A stretch of 64,000 bases of DNA, taken from contig NZ_BCMS01000001.1 of the NCBI RefSeq assembly GCF_001485435.1, positions 815,501 to 879,500 on the forward strand, written 5' to 3'. Under the pieces are notes generated by a model, which saw only the letters and a list, made by a program, of their open reading frames with translations, did no database searches and was not told where the DNA came from. This document shows, one piece after another, positions 1-8,597 of the stretch. Source of the stretch: Deinococcus grandis. GTDB taxonomy: Bacteria > Deinococcota > Deinococci > Deinococcales > Deinococcaceae. How positions within the stretch are numbered: position 1 is the first letter of the stretch; each line of letters opens with the position of its first letter. The position numbers and the translations under genes are program-made.

Positions 1-1
1 G

Positions 2-463
2 AAAGACGAGATCCTGAAGAGCATCCTCGCCCCGGCCATCAAGGCTTGGAGTGACGCGCTGAAGACGCCGGACACGGCGGACGACGCGGCGGCCCTCGCG
101 GGCATTGACGCGGCGATCAGTCAGGTGGATCAGCGGGCCGAGCGGTTCTACACGGACGTCGCGCCGAAGTTCATGGACCTGCAGCAGCGCTGGGGTATCG
201 ACCCGGCCCAGTCGGGTGGTGGGACCAGTGGCAGTCGCCCGGTGTTCGGGAACGCCCCGGACGTGCAGTACGGCGCCCCGCCCCGCGTGCTGTTCCCGCC
301 CGAGGCGCTGCTGGGCTTCACGGCGTTCGGGCAGGCCGTGCCCGAGTGGCGGGCCGGGGTGGCCGAGTGGCGGCAGATCAACGCGGAGTTCCGGCAGACG
401 GTCGCAGACCTCGGCCGCTCACGCCCCGGCGGGCTGCAACCCCTGTCCGGCGGCGCTCTCTAG
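2..463 (+). CDS. Phage tail protein, 3' part only (possible tape-measure C-terminus)
   Basis: The reading frame is open from base 2 to the TAG at 461-463, so the 5' part lies outside the window. The visible 153 residues are hydrophilic and alpha-helical at first (Asp/Ala/Lys rich), then Gly/Pro rich. No catalytic motif is visible. The position, directly before two tail genes and a tail spike and 10 bases from the next start, fits the end of a tail tape-measure or another tail protein. The assignment rests on gene order only. Confidence 0.5.
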   Translation, partial: KDEILKSILAPAIKAWSDALKTPDTADDAAALAGIDAAISQVDQRAERFYTDVAPKFMDLQQRWGIDPAQSGGGTSGSRPVFGNAPDVQYGAPPRVLFPPEALLGFTAFGQAVPEWRAGVAEWRQINAEFRQTVADLGRSRPGGLQPLSGGAL

Positions 464-473
464 GAGGTGAATC

Positions 474-2039
474 ATGGATGACCTGACGTACCAGCTGCTC
501 GCGTACCCCGTCATGGGCGGCGAGCCCCGCGTGATCCCCGCGCGGGAATCGTTCATCAGCGCGGACGGCGGGAACGGCCTGCGCCTCCAGCTCGCCCGGG
601 GGGACTGCCGGGAGGCCACGTGGACGGCGGTGGGCCGTGACCTCGCCCTGCCGCCCCTGACGCCCACGCAGGTGCAGGTGCGCGTGAACGGCGTCTGGAC
701 GGCCGTGTGGTTCGGGGAAGTGCGGATCGGCGGGAATGCCCGCGACGTGGACGGCGAGAGCTACACCCTGCGCGGCATGAGCCGGACGTTCGACGAGGTG
801 GTCCTCAGTGACGGGTTCGCGCAGCCCGCCCAGGCGGCCCACCTGACCCTGCGGGCCGCGTTCCAGGACGTGATCAGCAGCGGGCAGTGGGGCACGCCCA
901 GCCTCGTGCTGTTCGACGAGGCGCGGTTCGCTGACCTGGGCTTCGACTTCCCGGAGGTGAAGGACGGCGCGCAGCAGACCCTCGCCGGACTGATCGAAGC
1001 GGTGCAGGCCGTCGGGACGCGCGAGAACGTGGACGTGTGGGTGGGCGTGCGCCCCGACCGGTACGCGTTCGCGCGGCCCGCCGCGCAGACCGTGCGGAAC
1101 ATCACGGGCGAGATCAGTGCCCGCCCGCAGTGGCGCAGCCCCGTGGCCGAGACGCCGTACACCGCCGTGCTCTGGTACCTGGGTAAACGCCAGAACGGGC
1201 GCCCTCTGACGTACCTGAGCCGCAGCGACAGCGCCCGCGTGTACCGCACGCGCATCAAACGCCTCACGCCCGGCCCGGACCTCACGTACTGGCAGGCGGC
1301 ACCCGGCACGTGGACATGGGTGACCTACGACGGCGCCGGGCGGTACGTGCCCCTGAACCCACAGCCGCCCCTGGCCGCCTTCGGCGTGCTGCGGGACGGG
1401 AAGGCCGGCACGGAGGACGGCGGCCTCGGCATGACCCAGGACGTGACCCGCCTGGGCCTGCTGTTCGAAACGCCCTACCCCTTCCAGCGGATCACGTACA
1501 CCGGCCGGGCTTACAGCGGCACCCCCGGCAGCCTGGGCAGCGACGTGGCCACGCTGGTCGCCGTGCCGGACGAGACCGGGTACGTGGTCGCGCCCCTCGC
1601 TGAGCACGGCGCCGGATGGGCCGCGGGCAGCATCACGCTCGACGCGCCCGCCACCCGCGTCCTGTTCACCAACCGCGCCAGCCTGGGCGACGCCACCCAG
1701 ACCACGCTGGTCCTCACGGAGTTCCGCGCGGACCTGATCGACCCGCGTGACCTCGACAGCGCCGCCCAGTACCACTACGCACCGCCCGCGCGGGAACCCG
1801 CTGAACTCGAAACGCAGGTGTTCGTGCCGCCGGACGACCTGCCGGGCCGCGTGCGCCTCGACGACCCGGACTTCGGCCCGGCGTACGAGCGAGGGCTGGA
1901 CGCCGTGGAGTACCGCCTCACCGACAACCTGTACACCGCGTACCTGACCGAGCAGGCCGACGATCCCGGCAAGCTCGCGCAGGCCGCCCTCATCAAGAAA
2001 CGGGACGACGCGGCCGTGATCACGGCCGTCACCGCGTAG
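474..2039 (+). CDS. Phage tail / baseplate-hub-like protein
   Basis: 521 residues, ATG start with a good AGGAGGTG ribosome site at 463-470. The N-terminal third has the beta-rich pattern of tail-hub proteins (VRVNGVWTAVWFGEV, then SYTLRGMSRTFDEV). The middle is rich in aromatic residues and the C-terminus is charged and helical. It lies between a tail gene and a 211-residue tail gene, which fits the distal-tail/hub position of siphophages. No enzymatic motif is visible. The family is inferred from position and general composition; a structural search would settle it. Confidence 0.55.
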   Translation: MDDLTYQLLAYPVMGGEPRVIPARESFISADGGNGLRLQLARGDCREATWTAVGRDLALPPLTPTQVQVRVNGVWTAVWFGEVRIGGNARDVDGESYTLRGMSRTFDEVVLSDGFAQPAQAAHLTLRAAFQDVISSGQWGTPSLVLFDEARFADLGFDFPEVKDGAQQTLAGLIEAVQAVGTRENVDVWVGVRPDRYAFARPAAQTVRNITGEISARPQWRSPVAETPYTAVLWYLGKRQNGRPLTYLSRSDSARVYRTRIKRLTPGPDLTYWQAAPGTWTWVTYDGAGRYVPLNPQPPLAAFGVLRDGKAGTEDGGLGMTQDVTRLGLLFETPYPFQRITYTGRAYSGTPGSLGSDVATLVAVPDETGYVVAPLAEHGAGWAAGSITLDAPATRVLFTNRASLGDATQTTLVLTEFRADLIDPRDLDSAAQYHYAPPAREPAELETQVFVPPDDLPGRVRLDDPDFGPAYERGLDAVEYRLTDNLYTAYLTEQADDPGKLAQAALIKKRDDAAVITAVTA

Positions 2040-2047
2040 GAGGTGCC

Positions 2048-2683
2048 ATGCCCACACCCGCCGTAGACCCCACCTGGGCGACCGGCCCCGACCTGAGCCC
2101 CGCCAGTTGGCGCGACGTGAACTTCGAACTGCGGGACGTCAGCGAGAACTTCCTGGTGGCCCTGCCGCCCACCGTGGGGTTCCGCGAGGCGCTGGGCACG
2201 CCCGACCCGTACACCTGGGACCACCCGCCCCTCACGGACCGCTGGTTCCCGCGTGGGGACGGCGTGCCCCGCATCCGCCCGATCATGACCCTCACCGGCA
2301 GCTGGACGTACCAGGATGACGAGGAGGCACTGATCCACACGGCCGCCATCGAGGACGCCATGCCGTACGCGCGGAGCGTGTGGTGGCGCGGGCAGTTCCT
2401 GATGCTGCTGGACGCCACGCGGCCCGGCAACACCCTGATCACGTCCGGCACGCGCCTGCGCGAGACGACGTTCAACGTGTCCCTGAACACGGTGGAACGC
2501 GTGACGCGCAGTAGCCTCCTGGCCATCTATCCGCTGCGCAAGCTCCGCATTGAGGAGATCGGCGGGGGCACGGCCATCCTGACGCCCCTGAAAGGCGTGA
2601 GCACACAGCGGGGGCAGTTCCTGCTCGTCACCGATGACGGCACCGCCTTCGCATTCGACACCCTGGAGGCCACCTATGGCTGA
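2048..2683 (+). CDS. Phage tail protein (distal tail / baseplate type)
   Basis: 211 residues, ATG at 2048 preceded by TAGGAGGTG, in which the stop codon of the previous gene sits. Beta-rich with many Trp/Tyr and two long hydrophilic stretches; the central part (SWTYQDDEEALIHTAAIED) looks like a helical insert in a jelly-roll or ring protein. It overlaps the next gene by 8 bases, so the tail genes are translationally coupled. The precise role (Dit-like, hub or spike adaptor) cannot be fixed from the sequence. Confidence 0.5.
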   Translation: MPTPAVDPTWATGPDLSPASWRDVNFELRDVSENFLVALPPTVGFREALGTPDPYTWDHPPLTDRWFPRGDGVPRIRPIMTLTGSWTYQDDEEALIHTAAIEDAMPYARSVWWRGQFLMLLDATRPGNTLITSGTRLRETTFNVSLNTVERVTRSSLLAIYPLRKLRIEEIGGGTAILTPLKGVSTQRGQFLLVTDDGTAFAFDTLEATYG

Positions 2684-5600
2684 ATCCGTACTCACCAACA
2701 CCGACGCGAACTTCCAGGCGTTCCGGGCAGCCACGACGTACGCGCAGCAGCGCGCACAGGCTGCCGAGAACGCCCGCGCGGCCATCGCCGGTCTCATCCC
2801 AGACGCACAGGCCGCCGCCAACGCGAAGGCAGATGCCCTGCTGGCCGCCGGCGCGAAGGCGGACGCCTTGCTGGCAGCTGGCGCGAAAGCCAACGCCCTG
2901 CTGGCCGCTGGTCTCCTGCCGGATCTGCGAGCCGCGCGGCTCGCCGCAACCGCGACCGCCGGACTCATCGCGCACGAGGGGGGCGACCACACCACCATCC
3001 CGGCCGGAGCTGGGGTGTACCGAATCATGACCGGCACGGAGGTCGGGCAGGTCTGGGAGCGCGTGGCCGGTGGTGGCGTGCTGCGCCGCCCGGAACTGGA
3101 GGCCGCTGCCGCCGCCGATGTGCAGGCCCTGCGACTGGGCAGCGTGGATGACCTCGCGACGCTGCCGGCCTTGCCGGGGGACGTGCTCATGGTGGCGGGC
3201 AGCCGTGGCGGTCGCTTCGTCGTGAAACCCGCTGCCGACGCCCCTCCGGCGGACGGTGGCGTGGTGTTTGCCCTGCCCGGTGACCGCGTGGCCGTGCGCG
3301 AACGTGAGGGTCGCGTGCGGGGCGTCTGGTACGGCCTGGTGCCGGATGGTGACCTCACCCTGGCCGGGGCGGGGACGGACAACGCCGACGCGCTCGACGC
3401 GCTGTTCGGCGCCGTGAACCGTTACGGGGGCCTGATCGACATCGACGCGGGCGTGTACCGCACCAGCCGCCGCCTGCCCGTCCTGGGCAGCAAGCCCTTC
3501 CGCCTGGAGGCCGGGGGCGTCAGTCTGGTGTTCAGCGTCAAGGACACCGGCTCGTCCGGCGTGGGCATGCCGATGCTCACGCTGTACCAGGCGCGCAGCT
3601 GGTACGCCAACATCGGCCTGATCCGCCAGCTGGGCCTCCCCGACCCCAGCCGCGACATCACCGAGGGGCACGCGCCCGCCGGGATCGCGCCCGCCGGGTG
3701 GGGCGACCCGTTCCAGCTGCGATCCGATCTGCCCGCCGCCCGCTACTGGCGCACGCACAACGACCACGGGATCAGCGTGTTCGGCTGCCAGGACTACGAG
3801 CTGCACGCGACCGTGGACGGCGTGCGTGGCATGGGCACCGTCGTGAGCGGCTGCAGTTACGGCCGGGCGTACCTCACGGTGCGCCGCAGCCTCGCGGACG
3901 GCGTGCACATCCACGGGGGCAGCAGCTTCAACCATTTCACGGTGCACGCCGATCACACGGGGGACGACAGCGCCGCGATGGTCCGCAAGACGGGCGAGCC
4001 GGAGATGGTGGGCAACGTGCTGGACGCCACGAGCGAGTGGAGTCTCGCGCGCGGGATCGTCGTGAGCGGCACCACCAACGCGCACGTGCTGCGCGCCGAC
4101 GCCCGCTATGCGTGGAAAGAAGGCGTGCTCGTGGCGGCCGAGGCGCTGGAGGGGGAACTGACGCTGTACACCCGAGTGGCGGAGGCCGCCGCGTTCGCGT
4201 GCAACCAGGCGCGCGACCCGGAGAGCAGCGGCACGGCCGGCATCCGCGAGGGGTACCCGAACGCGCCGCATCAGCAGCGGTACACCGAGTGGGGCAGCAT
4301 CCGCGCCATCAACAACCTCGGCGCCGGCGTCCGCCTCGAAGGGCAGTTCACGACCGTGCAGAGCATCTACAGTCAGGGCAATGCGTACCCGGACCGGATC
4401 ACGGCGCAGGCGGACCTGCGGGTCGGGACGCACCAGAGCCTCGACCAGCCCGCCCCGATCTACGGGGACGTCACGAACCTGTCCGTGGACGTGATCCGCA
4501 CGCTGCGCAGCACCGGCACCCTCCAGGTGACCGGCGCGGGCCCGGTGGATCTGCGGCGGGTCACGACCGACGCGCCCCTGGTGCTCGACAGCATGACCGA
4601 CCTGACCCTGGGCACCATGCAGGCGCAGTCGATCAGCCTGGGCAACATCAGCCTGATCCGCGGCGGGGACTGGCGGCTGGACAGCGCGCCGGTCGCGGCG
4701 GCGGCATTCACCAACGTCAACAACGTGCTCGTGGAGAGCCTGAACGTGCGGAACCCGAACCGCACGAACGATCCCAACGGGCGGGCGCTGTTCCTCTCGG
4801 GCGTGCAGGACCTGACGATCCACCGCTACCGCCTGGAAACGGACGACCGCTTCGTCCGCCTGATCGAGATCAACGGCTCGGCCAGCAGCGGCGTGCGCCT
4901 CCCGGACGTGCAGGCGATCATGACCAGCCCGGACACCACCGGGAACATCTTCGTGAACGGCAACGCGGCGGGGATCACGTACCGCGCCCGGGTCAGCAAC
5001 GATGCCGGGGCGCACTACGTGCTGCGCGAACGGGACGATGCGGCGGCCGTGGCGGCCCGCTCGCCGCAGGACGAGGTGGTGGCCTGGGGGGACAGCATCA
5101 CGCAGGGGATCACCAGCACCATGAGTTACCCCTACCTGTTGAGTGCCCTGCTGCCACACCGCCGCCCAGCCATCAATATGGGGATCGCGGGGCAGACCAC
5201 CCGGATGATCCAGGCGCGCGCCGGTGGGGAGGCCGTGACCTTTACGGTGGCCGGCGGGTCGCTCTCGGCGGCCGGGGACTTCGCGGCCCTGACCCTGGCC
5301 GATGGGAGCGTAGATCTGCTGCGTTCGGACGTGGTGCGCTCCCTGCGGGGGACGCTGGCCGGGCGCCCTGGGGTGCTCAAACGCGACCCGCCACTGGACG
5401 GGGGCGCCTACTACTTCTTCCCCGACCCGGCGGCCACCGCGACGGCGGCGGCGGGCTCGGTGCCGTTCGTGCCGGATGCCGACGCCTACCGCCGCATGTG
5501 CAACATCATCTGGTCCGGGCGCAACGACGACCTGACGACGAGTGCCGGGCGGGACGTGGTGGCCGCGCGCATTGGGACGATGGTGGGCCGCCTCCAGTGG

Positions 5601-5888
5601 CCGCGCGAGTTCCTGGTGATCGGCGTCCTGAACGCCACCACCGAAGCCCTCGGCACCTCGCAGTGCGAGGGCATCAAGGCCCACAACGCATCGATGGCAG
5701 CGGCGTACGGGGTGCGGTTCCTGGACCCGAGGGCCGTGCTGTGCGTCAACGCGGATGGCAGTGCACGCGCGGATGGCACGCCGAATCCCGCATGGATGTA
5801 CGACCCGGTGCACCCGAACGATGCGGGGCAGTGGCGCCTGGCGCAGGCCATCGCCGCGAAGGCCGCCACGTTCGGCTGGCAGCAGTAG
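2676..5888 (+). CDS. Phage tail spike/fibre with C-terminal SGNH hydrolase domain
   Basis: 1070 residues. The ATG at 2676 is chosen over an in-frame upstream ATG (2634) because it has GGAGG at 2665-2669 and gives the usual short overlap. Residues about 1-90 form a helical Ala-rich stalk with three tandem 10-residue repeats. The middle (about 240-790) has the short-strand pattern of a right-handed beta-helix as in pectate-lyase-like tail spikes. The C-terminus is an SGNH/GDSL hydrolase: WGDSITQG (Ser about 807), NMGIAGQTT (block II), SGRNDD (block III) and DPVHPND (Asp about 1043, His about 1046). All four blocks are present, so an active esterase/deacetylase on host surface glycan is likely. 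It probably binds and trims the receptor during adsorption. Confidence 0.75.
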   Translation: MAESVLTNTDANFQAFRAATTYAQQRAQAAENARAAIAGLIPDAQAAANAKADALLAAGAKADALLAAGAKANALLAAGLLPDLRAARLAATATAGLIAHEGGDHTTIPAGAGVYRIMTGTEVGQVWERVAGGGVLRRPELEAAAAADVQALRLGSVDDLATLPALPGDVLMVAGSRGGRFVVKPAADAPPADGGVVFALPGDRVAVREREGRVRGVWYGLVPDGDLTLAGAGTDNADALDALFGAVNRYGGLIDIDAGVYRTSRRLPVLGSKPFRLEAGGVSLVFSVKDTGSSGVGMPMLTLYQARSWYANIGLIRQLGLPDPSRDITEGHAPAGIAPAGWGDPFQLRSDLPAARYWRTHNDHGISVFGCQDYELHATVDGVRGMGTVVSGCSYGRAYLTVRRSLADGVHIHGGSSFNHFTVHADHTGDDSAAMVRKTGEPEMVGNVLDATSEWSLARGIVVSGTTNAHVLRADARYAWKEGVLVAAEALEGELTLYTRVAEAAAFACNQARDPESSGTAGIREGYPNAPHQQRYTEWGSIRAINNLGAGVRLEGQFTTVQSIYSQGNAYPDRITAQADLRVGTHQSLDQPAPIYGDVTNLSVDVIRTLRSTGTLQVTGAGPVDLRRVTTDAPLVLDSMTDLTLGTMQAQSISLGNISLIRGGDWRLDSAPVAAAAFTNVNNVLVESLNVRNPNRTNDPNGRALFLSGVQDLTIHRYRLETDDRFVRLIEINGSASSGVRLPDVQAIMTSPDTTGNIFVNGNAAGITYRARVSNDAGAHYVLRERDDAAAVAARSPQDEVVAWGDSITQGITSTMSYPYLLSALLPHRRPAINMGIAGQTTRMIQARAGGEAVTFTVAGGSLSAAGDFAALTLADGSVDLLRSDVVRSLRGTLAGRPGVLKRDPPLDGGAYYFFPDPAATATAAAGSVPFVPDADAYRRMCNIIWSGRNDDLTTSAGRDVVAARIGTMVGRLQWPREFLVIGVLNATTEALGTSQCEGIKAHNASMAAAYGVRFLDPRAVLCVNADGSARADGTPNPAWMYDPVHPNDAGQWRLAQAIAAKAATFGWQQ
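2824..2913 (+). repeat. Three tandem 30-bp repeats inside the tail-spike gene
   Basis: Three in-frame copies of a 30-bp unit encode AKADALLAAG, AKADALLAAG and AKANALLAAG. The copies differ mainly at third codon positions, so they are under protein-level constraint rather than being a recent slippage product. They would extend a helical or trimeric coiled stalk behind the attachment domain. Confidence 0.8.
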
Positions 5889-5921
5889 ACCCCGCAGCAC
5901 AGGGCCGGGTATCGGTTAACT

Positions 5922-5939
5922 GGGAGCCTCCGGGCTCCC
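5922..5939 (+). terminator. Hairpin after tail-spike gene
   Basis: GGGAGCC and GGCTCCC pair across a 4-base loop, followed by TTCCTCGTCT. There is no long T run, so strength is uncertain. It separates the tail genes from the cargo gene at 6083. The rest of the 194-bp spacer (5889-6082) holds a second short inverted repeat (TGACGG/CCGTCA, 6022-6038) and the promoter at 6070. Confidence 0.45.
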
Positions 5940-6069
5940 TTCCTCGTCTATATACGCCTCCTGCTCCTGCATGCACCGCCATTTGCCTGCTACCCCCCCC
6001 CGCCCTGGCACATGCCACGCTCTGACGGCGGGACCGTCACCTGGTTCTGGGAGATCAACTAGAGGTCGG

Positions 6070-6075
6070 TATAGT
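6070..6075 (+). promoter_or_regulatory. -10 box TATAGT for a leaderless transcript
   Basis: TATAGT ends 7 bases before the GTG start at 6083. This is the TANNNT arrangement seen throughout the window and would place the transcript start at or next to the start codon. It gives the cargo gene its own promoter inside the late phage region. Confidence 0.55.
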
Positions 6076-6082
6076 TGGGGGC

Positions 6083-7447
6083 GTGATTGTCTCCCAGTCC
6101 CCCCGCACCCTCCGCGTGTCTACGGTGGGCATCGGTGCCGCCGCCGTCCTGTGCGGCCTGCTACTCGTGATCACAGCGGGACTGCTCATCAACGTGCAGC
6201 ACGCCGTGATTGGGCAGGTGATCCTGGGCGAGCGGGTGCTGGCGCTGCTGGGATTCGCCCTGGCAATCGCTGGCGTCCTGGCAGGCGGGCGGGTGCGCCT
6301 GACACCTCTGGCGGCGCTGGCGTTCCTGGTGCCGATCTGGGGCGTCGTCGCCCTGATCATCCAGGAGGTGTGGTCCAGCACGAACACGTGGCAGGCCCGC
6401 ACGGTGGCGTACCTGATCCCGTTCGCCACGCTCGGACTGGTGGCGCTCGCGCCCTACGCGCCCCGCAAAAATCGCACGGCAGCGTGGACCCTGGGGGGCC
6501 TCACCGCCCTGCTCGTCGGCATGGGGTTGGCGCAGTGGGCTACCCAGACACCGATTGTGTGGGTGGGCGAGAAGGGCTCATGGTACCCGTGGGTGTGGCG
6601 GGCGCAGGACCCCACGACGGGCCTGCTGAGCGTCCGGGCATTCAGCTATTTCTACACACCAGTTCAGTACGGCGTGTTCTGCGCTGCCGTGGGTTTGACG
6701 GCGGTGGCCGCGTGGCGCATGCGGCCTGTCGCGTTGCCCCGCCCCCGCCTGCGGATCAGGACTACGGTGCGGCTCCCCCGGCTGCGCGTCCGCCCCGTGC
6801 AACCCCACCTGCTGATCGGTCTGATTGGCCTGCTCGGGGTGTACGCCAGTGCCAACCGCACCGCGCTGGCCGGTGCTGCGGTGGCCGTCATGGTCGTGAT
6901 CGCTGCGAAACTACGTCCCGCCGTTGTGCGGTACGTCCCTGCGCTGCTCACGGCGCTGTACGTCATCCTTTGCGGCACCCTCGTGTTTGCGGATGGGCTC
7001 TCGGAGCTGATCGGCAGGCTCAACACCGGCGGGGACGCGCTCTTCCAGAGCAAGAACCTGCTGATCCGCCTGTCCGACTACCCCATGCTCCTGCGTGAAC
7101 TGACGGCGCGGAACGACCAACTCCTGACAGGCGCGCGTGACCTGGAGGCCCTGCTGACTCCGGTAGGCGCACGCCCCGACCTCGCGGATTTCGTCCCAGT
7201 GGATAACGAGGGCCTGTTCCTCACACTTCAGTTCGGACTGCCGGGGTTGCTGCTCGCGCTGGCCTGCCTGTACTGGCTGGCACGAGAGGGCGCGCAGGCG
7301 TGGCTCAGACGGCAGAGTCCGTTCGGGCTGGGCCTCCTGGGGCTCGTGACCGTCTGGGCCGTGGGGGCGTGCGTGAACGTGGTCTACATCTACCTGCTCC
7401 CCGTCGCTTGCGTCCTCCTCCTGCTCTCCCGCCCCCGCCGCGCATGA
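6083..7447 (+). CDS. O-antigen ligase/polymerase-like membrane protein, prophage cargo
   Basis: 454 residues, GTG start. About ten to twelve hydrophobic segments run through the protein, with a large polar loop in the last third. Features of the Wzy/WaaL (O-antigen ligase) group are visible: the SANRTALAG segment and VDNEGLFLTLQFGLPG before the last membrane segments, which is the family's DNxxLxLLxExGxxG-type motif. Such proteins polymerise or ligate surface glycans in the cytoplasmic membrane. Its place between tail spike and lysis genes, with its own promoter, marks it as a moron, perhaps altering the host surface against superinfection. The substrate is unknown. Translationally coupled to the next small gene (ATGA overlap). 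Confidence 0.65.
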   Translation: MIVSQSPRTLRVSTVGIGAAAVLCGLLLVITAGLLINVQHAVIGQVILGERVLALLGFALAIAGVLAGGRVRLTPLAALAFLVPIWGVVALIIQEVWSSTNTWQARTVAYLIPFATLGLVALAPYAPRKNRTAAWTLGGLTALLVGMGLAQWATQTPIVWVGEKGSWYPWVWRAQDPTTGLLSVRAFSYFYTPVQYGVFCAAVGLTAVAAWRMRPVALPRPRLRIRTTVRLPRLRVRPVQPHLLIGLIGLLGVYASANRTALAGAAVAVMVVIAAKLRPAVVRYVPALLTALYVILCGTLVFADGLSELIGRLNTGGDALFQSKNLLIRLSDYPMLLRELTARNDQLLTGARDLEALLTPVGARPDLADFVPVDNEGLFLTLQFGLPGLLLALACLYWLAREGAQAWLRRQSPFGLGLLGLVTVWAVGACVNVVYIYLLPVACVLLLLSRPRRA

Positions 7448-7617
7448 CGCTCAGCCTCTCCGCTGCGGTGTTCTTCGGCAGTAGCCTGCCCATCTGGTTT
7501 GCGGTCGCGTGGGACGCAACGCAACGCCTGCCGCTCTGGGCGCGCATTGCCATCCTGCTGCTGCCCCTGCTGCCCGTGCCCTGGATACGGGTTGAGATGC
7601 CCACCACAATTTATTGA
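7444..7617 (+). CDS. Small membrane protein coupled to the O-antigen-ligase-like gene
   Basis: 57 residues. The ATG at 7444 overlaps the TGA of the upstream gene (ATGA), so it is probably translated by coupling. There are two hydrophobic segments (residues about 4-22 and 31-47), almost no charge, and a TAA stop. No family is recognised. It could assist the polymerase-like protein or belong to the lysis set; the context favours the former. Confidence 0.6.
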   Translation: MTLSLSAAVFFGSSLPIWFAVAWDATQRLPLWARIAILLLPLLPVPWIRVEMPTTIY

Positions 7618-7641
7618 TCTGATCCCCTATCCCATCACAGC

Positions 7642-7672
7642 ACCGCCCCAGCCTCTCCGGCCCTGGGGCGGT
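7642..7672 (+). terminator. Stem-loop between cargo genes and lysis genes
   Basis: A perfect 10-bp stem ACCGCCCCAG / CTGGGGCGGT with an 11-base loop, followed by TCCCATTC rather than a T run. Likely ends the cargo transcript, which would keep it separate from late phage transcription. The remaining spacer to 7736 shows only the ribosome site (CAGGAGCG) of the next gene. Confidence 0.5.
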
Positions 7673-7736
7673 TCCCATTCACCCCGGCCGGACTCTGGAG
7701 CCTCATGCCTCAATCTCACCCCCCGACAGGAGCGAC

Positions 7737-7928
7737 ATGAAAGACCCCCTCGTCATCCTCACCTGGATTGTCGGTGCTGGCTTGCTGCTCGTCCTTGGAC
7801 GGTACGCCGTCACTGGGCAGCTCGACGACAAGATCCTCGCAGGCATGGGCACCATTCTCGGCGGCCTGATCACAGCGCTCGCCACTCGCAAAAAGGACGG
7901 TGACAGCAATGGCCGTAACACCCCTTGA
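7737..7928 (+). CDS. Small phage membrane protein, holin-like
   Basis: 63 residues, ATG with CAGGAG 8 bases upstream. Two hydrophobic segments (about 4-24 and 34-48) separated by QLDDK, then a short basic, hydrophilic tail (RKKDGDSNGRN). This layout (two membrane segments, charged C-terminus, just upstream of an endolysin) fits a small holin. No sequence family is recognised. Overlaps the next gene by 20 bases. Confidence 0.55.
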   Translation: MKDPLVILTWIVGAGLLLVLGRYAVTGQLDDKILAGMGTILGGLITALATRKKDGDSNGRNTP

Positions 7929-8259
7929 TCTCCTGGCCGCCCTCGCCCTACTCGCCTTCGTCTCCGGCATGGGCGGGGTGACGTACCGCGCCGTCATGCT
8001 GCTGATCCAGCTGATCGCGCCCAAACCCCACTGGCAGGAACGCGGGGCGCTCCTGATCATCCTGGCGCTGGGGTACATCGTGCTCCTGGCGCTGGACGTG
8101 CCGAGCGTCCTGGCGAGCCTGCGCGACAACAGCAGTCACGCCACGCTGGACAGCGTGCTGCGCACGTCGGTGTTCGCGGCGTGGCTGTGGGTGCTGAACA
8201 CCATCCTGCTGATGCTCGCCAGGGGCACCCTCGGTCCTCAGCCCCGGTGGCGCCGGTGA
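7909..8259 (+). CDS. Small phage membrane protein, possible holin/antiholin
   Basis: 116 residues. ATG 7909 is chosen over GTG 7900 because AGGACGG at 7894-7900 is correctly spaced for it. Three hydrophobic stretches (about 6-34, 45-62 and 83-104). It is embedded in a run of overlapping genes that ends with the endolysin, so a role in membrane permeabilisation is inferred, not shown. Confidence 0.55.
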   Translation: MAVTPLDLLAALALLAFVSGMGGVTYRAVMLLIQLIAPKPHWQERGALLIILALGYIVLLALDVPSVLASLRDNSSHATLDSVLRTSVFAAWLWVLNTILLMLARGTLGPQPRWRR

Positions 8260-8597
8260 ACGCTGGCGTGATCGGCCTGCTGCTGATCGGGCTGGCGCTG
8301 GGCGTGGCGAGCGTCGCGTGCTGGCGCTTCATGCTCAGCCCACTCAGCCGCTGGGCACCGGGCCTGCTGAGCCTCGCGTACTACGCCGCGATGTGGGCGT
8401 GGCCGCACGAGGCAATCACTGCGGCCCGGGTGGGCGTGGCCTACCCGTTTGGTGACGGCGTGCGCGTGACGCTGCTGGGACTGGCGCTGGTGCTGGCGAT
8501 CATCGAACTCTCGGTGCGGCTCACGCGGGCCGTGCGGCACAACGCGGCGCTCAGGGCGCAGCTGGCAGCGCAGGGAAGGGGAGAGCATGACGATTGA
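8256..8597 (+). CDS. Small phage membrane protein of the lysis cassette
   Basis: 113 residues, GTG start overlapping the previous stop (GTGA). Three hydrophobic segments (about 3-22, 32-48 and 67-88), then a charged C-terminal helix (RLTRAVRHNAALRAQLAAQ) and an acidic end. Overlaps the endolysin start by 11 bases. The membrane segments plus charged coiled tail could make it a spanin-like or holin-accessory protein; no motif decides between these. Confidence 0.5.
   Translation: MNAGVIGLLLIGLALGVASVACWRFMLSPLSRWAPGLLSLAYYAAMWAWPHEAITAARVGVAYPFGDGVRVTLLGLALVLAIIELSVRLTRAVRHNAALRAQLAAQGRGEHDD

Noticed and set aside
2628..5900. Very long open frame on the minus strand opposite the tail-spike gene
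   Set aside because: Arg/Gly/Ala/His-rich translation without domains, exactly antisense to a convincing protein; an effect of third-position GC bias in high-GC DNA.
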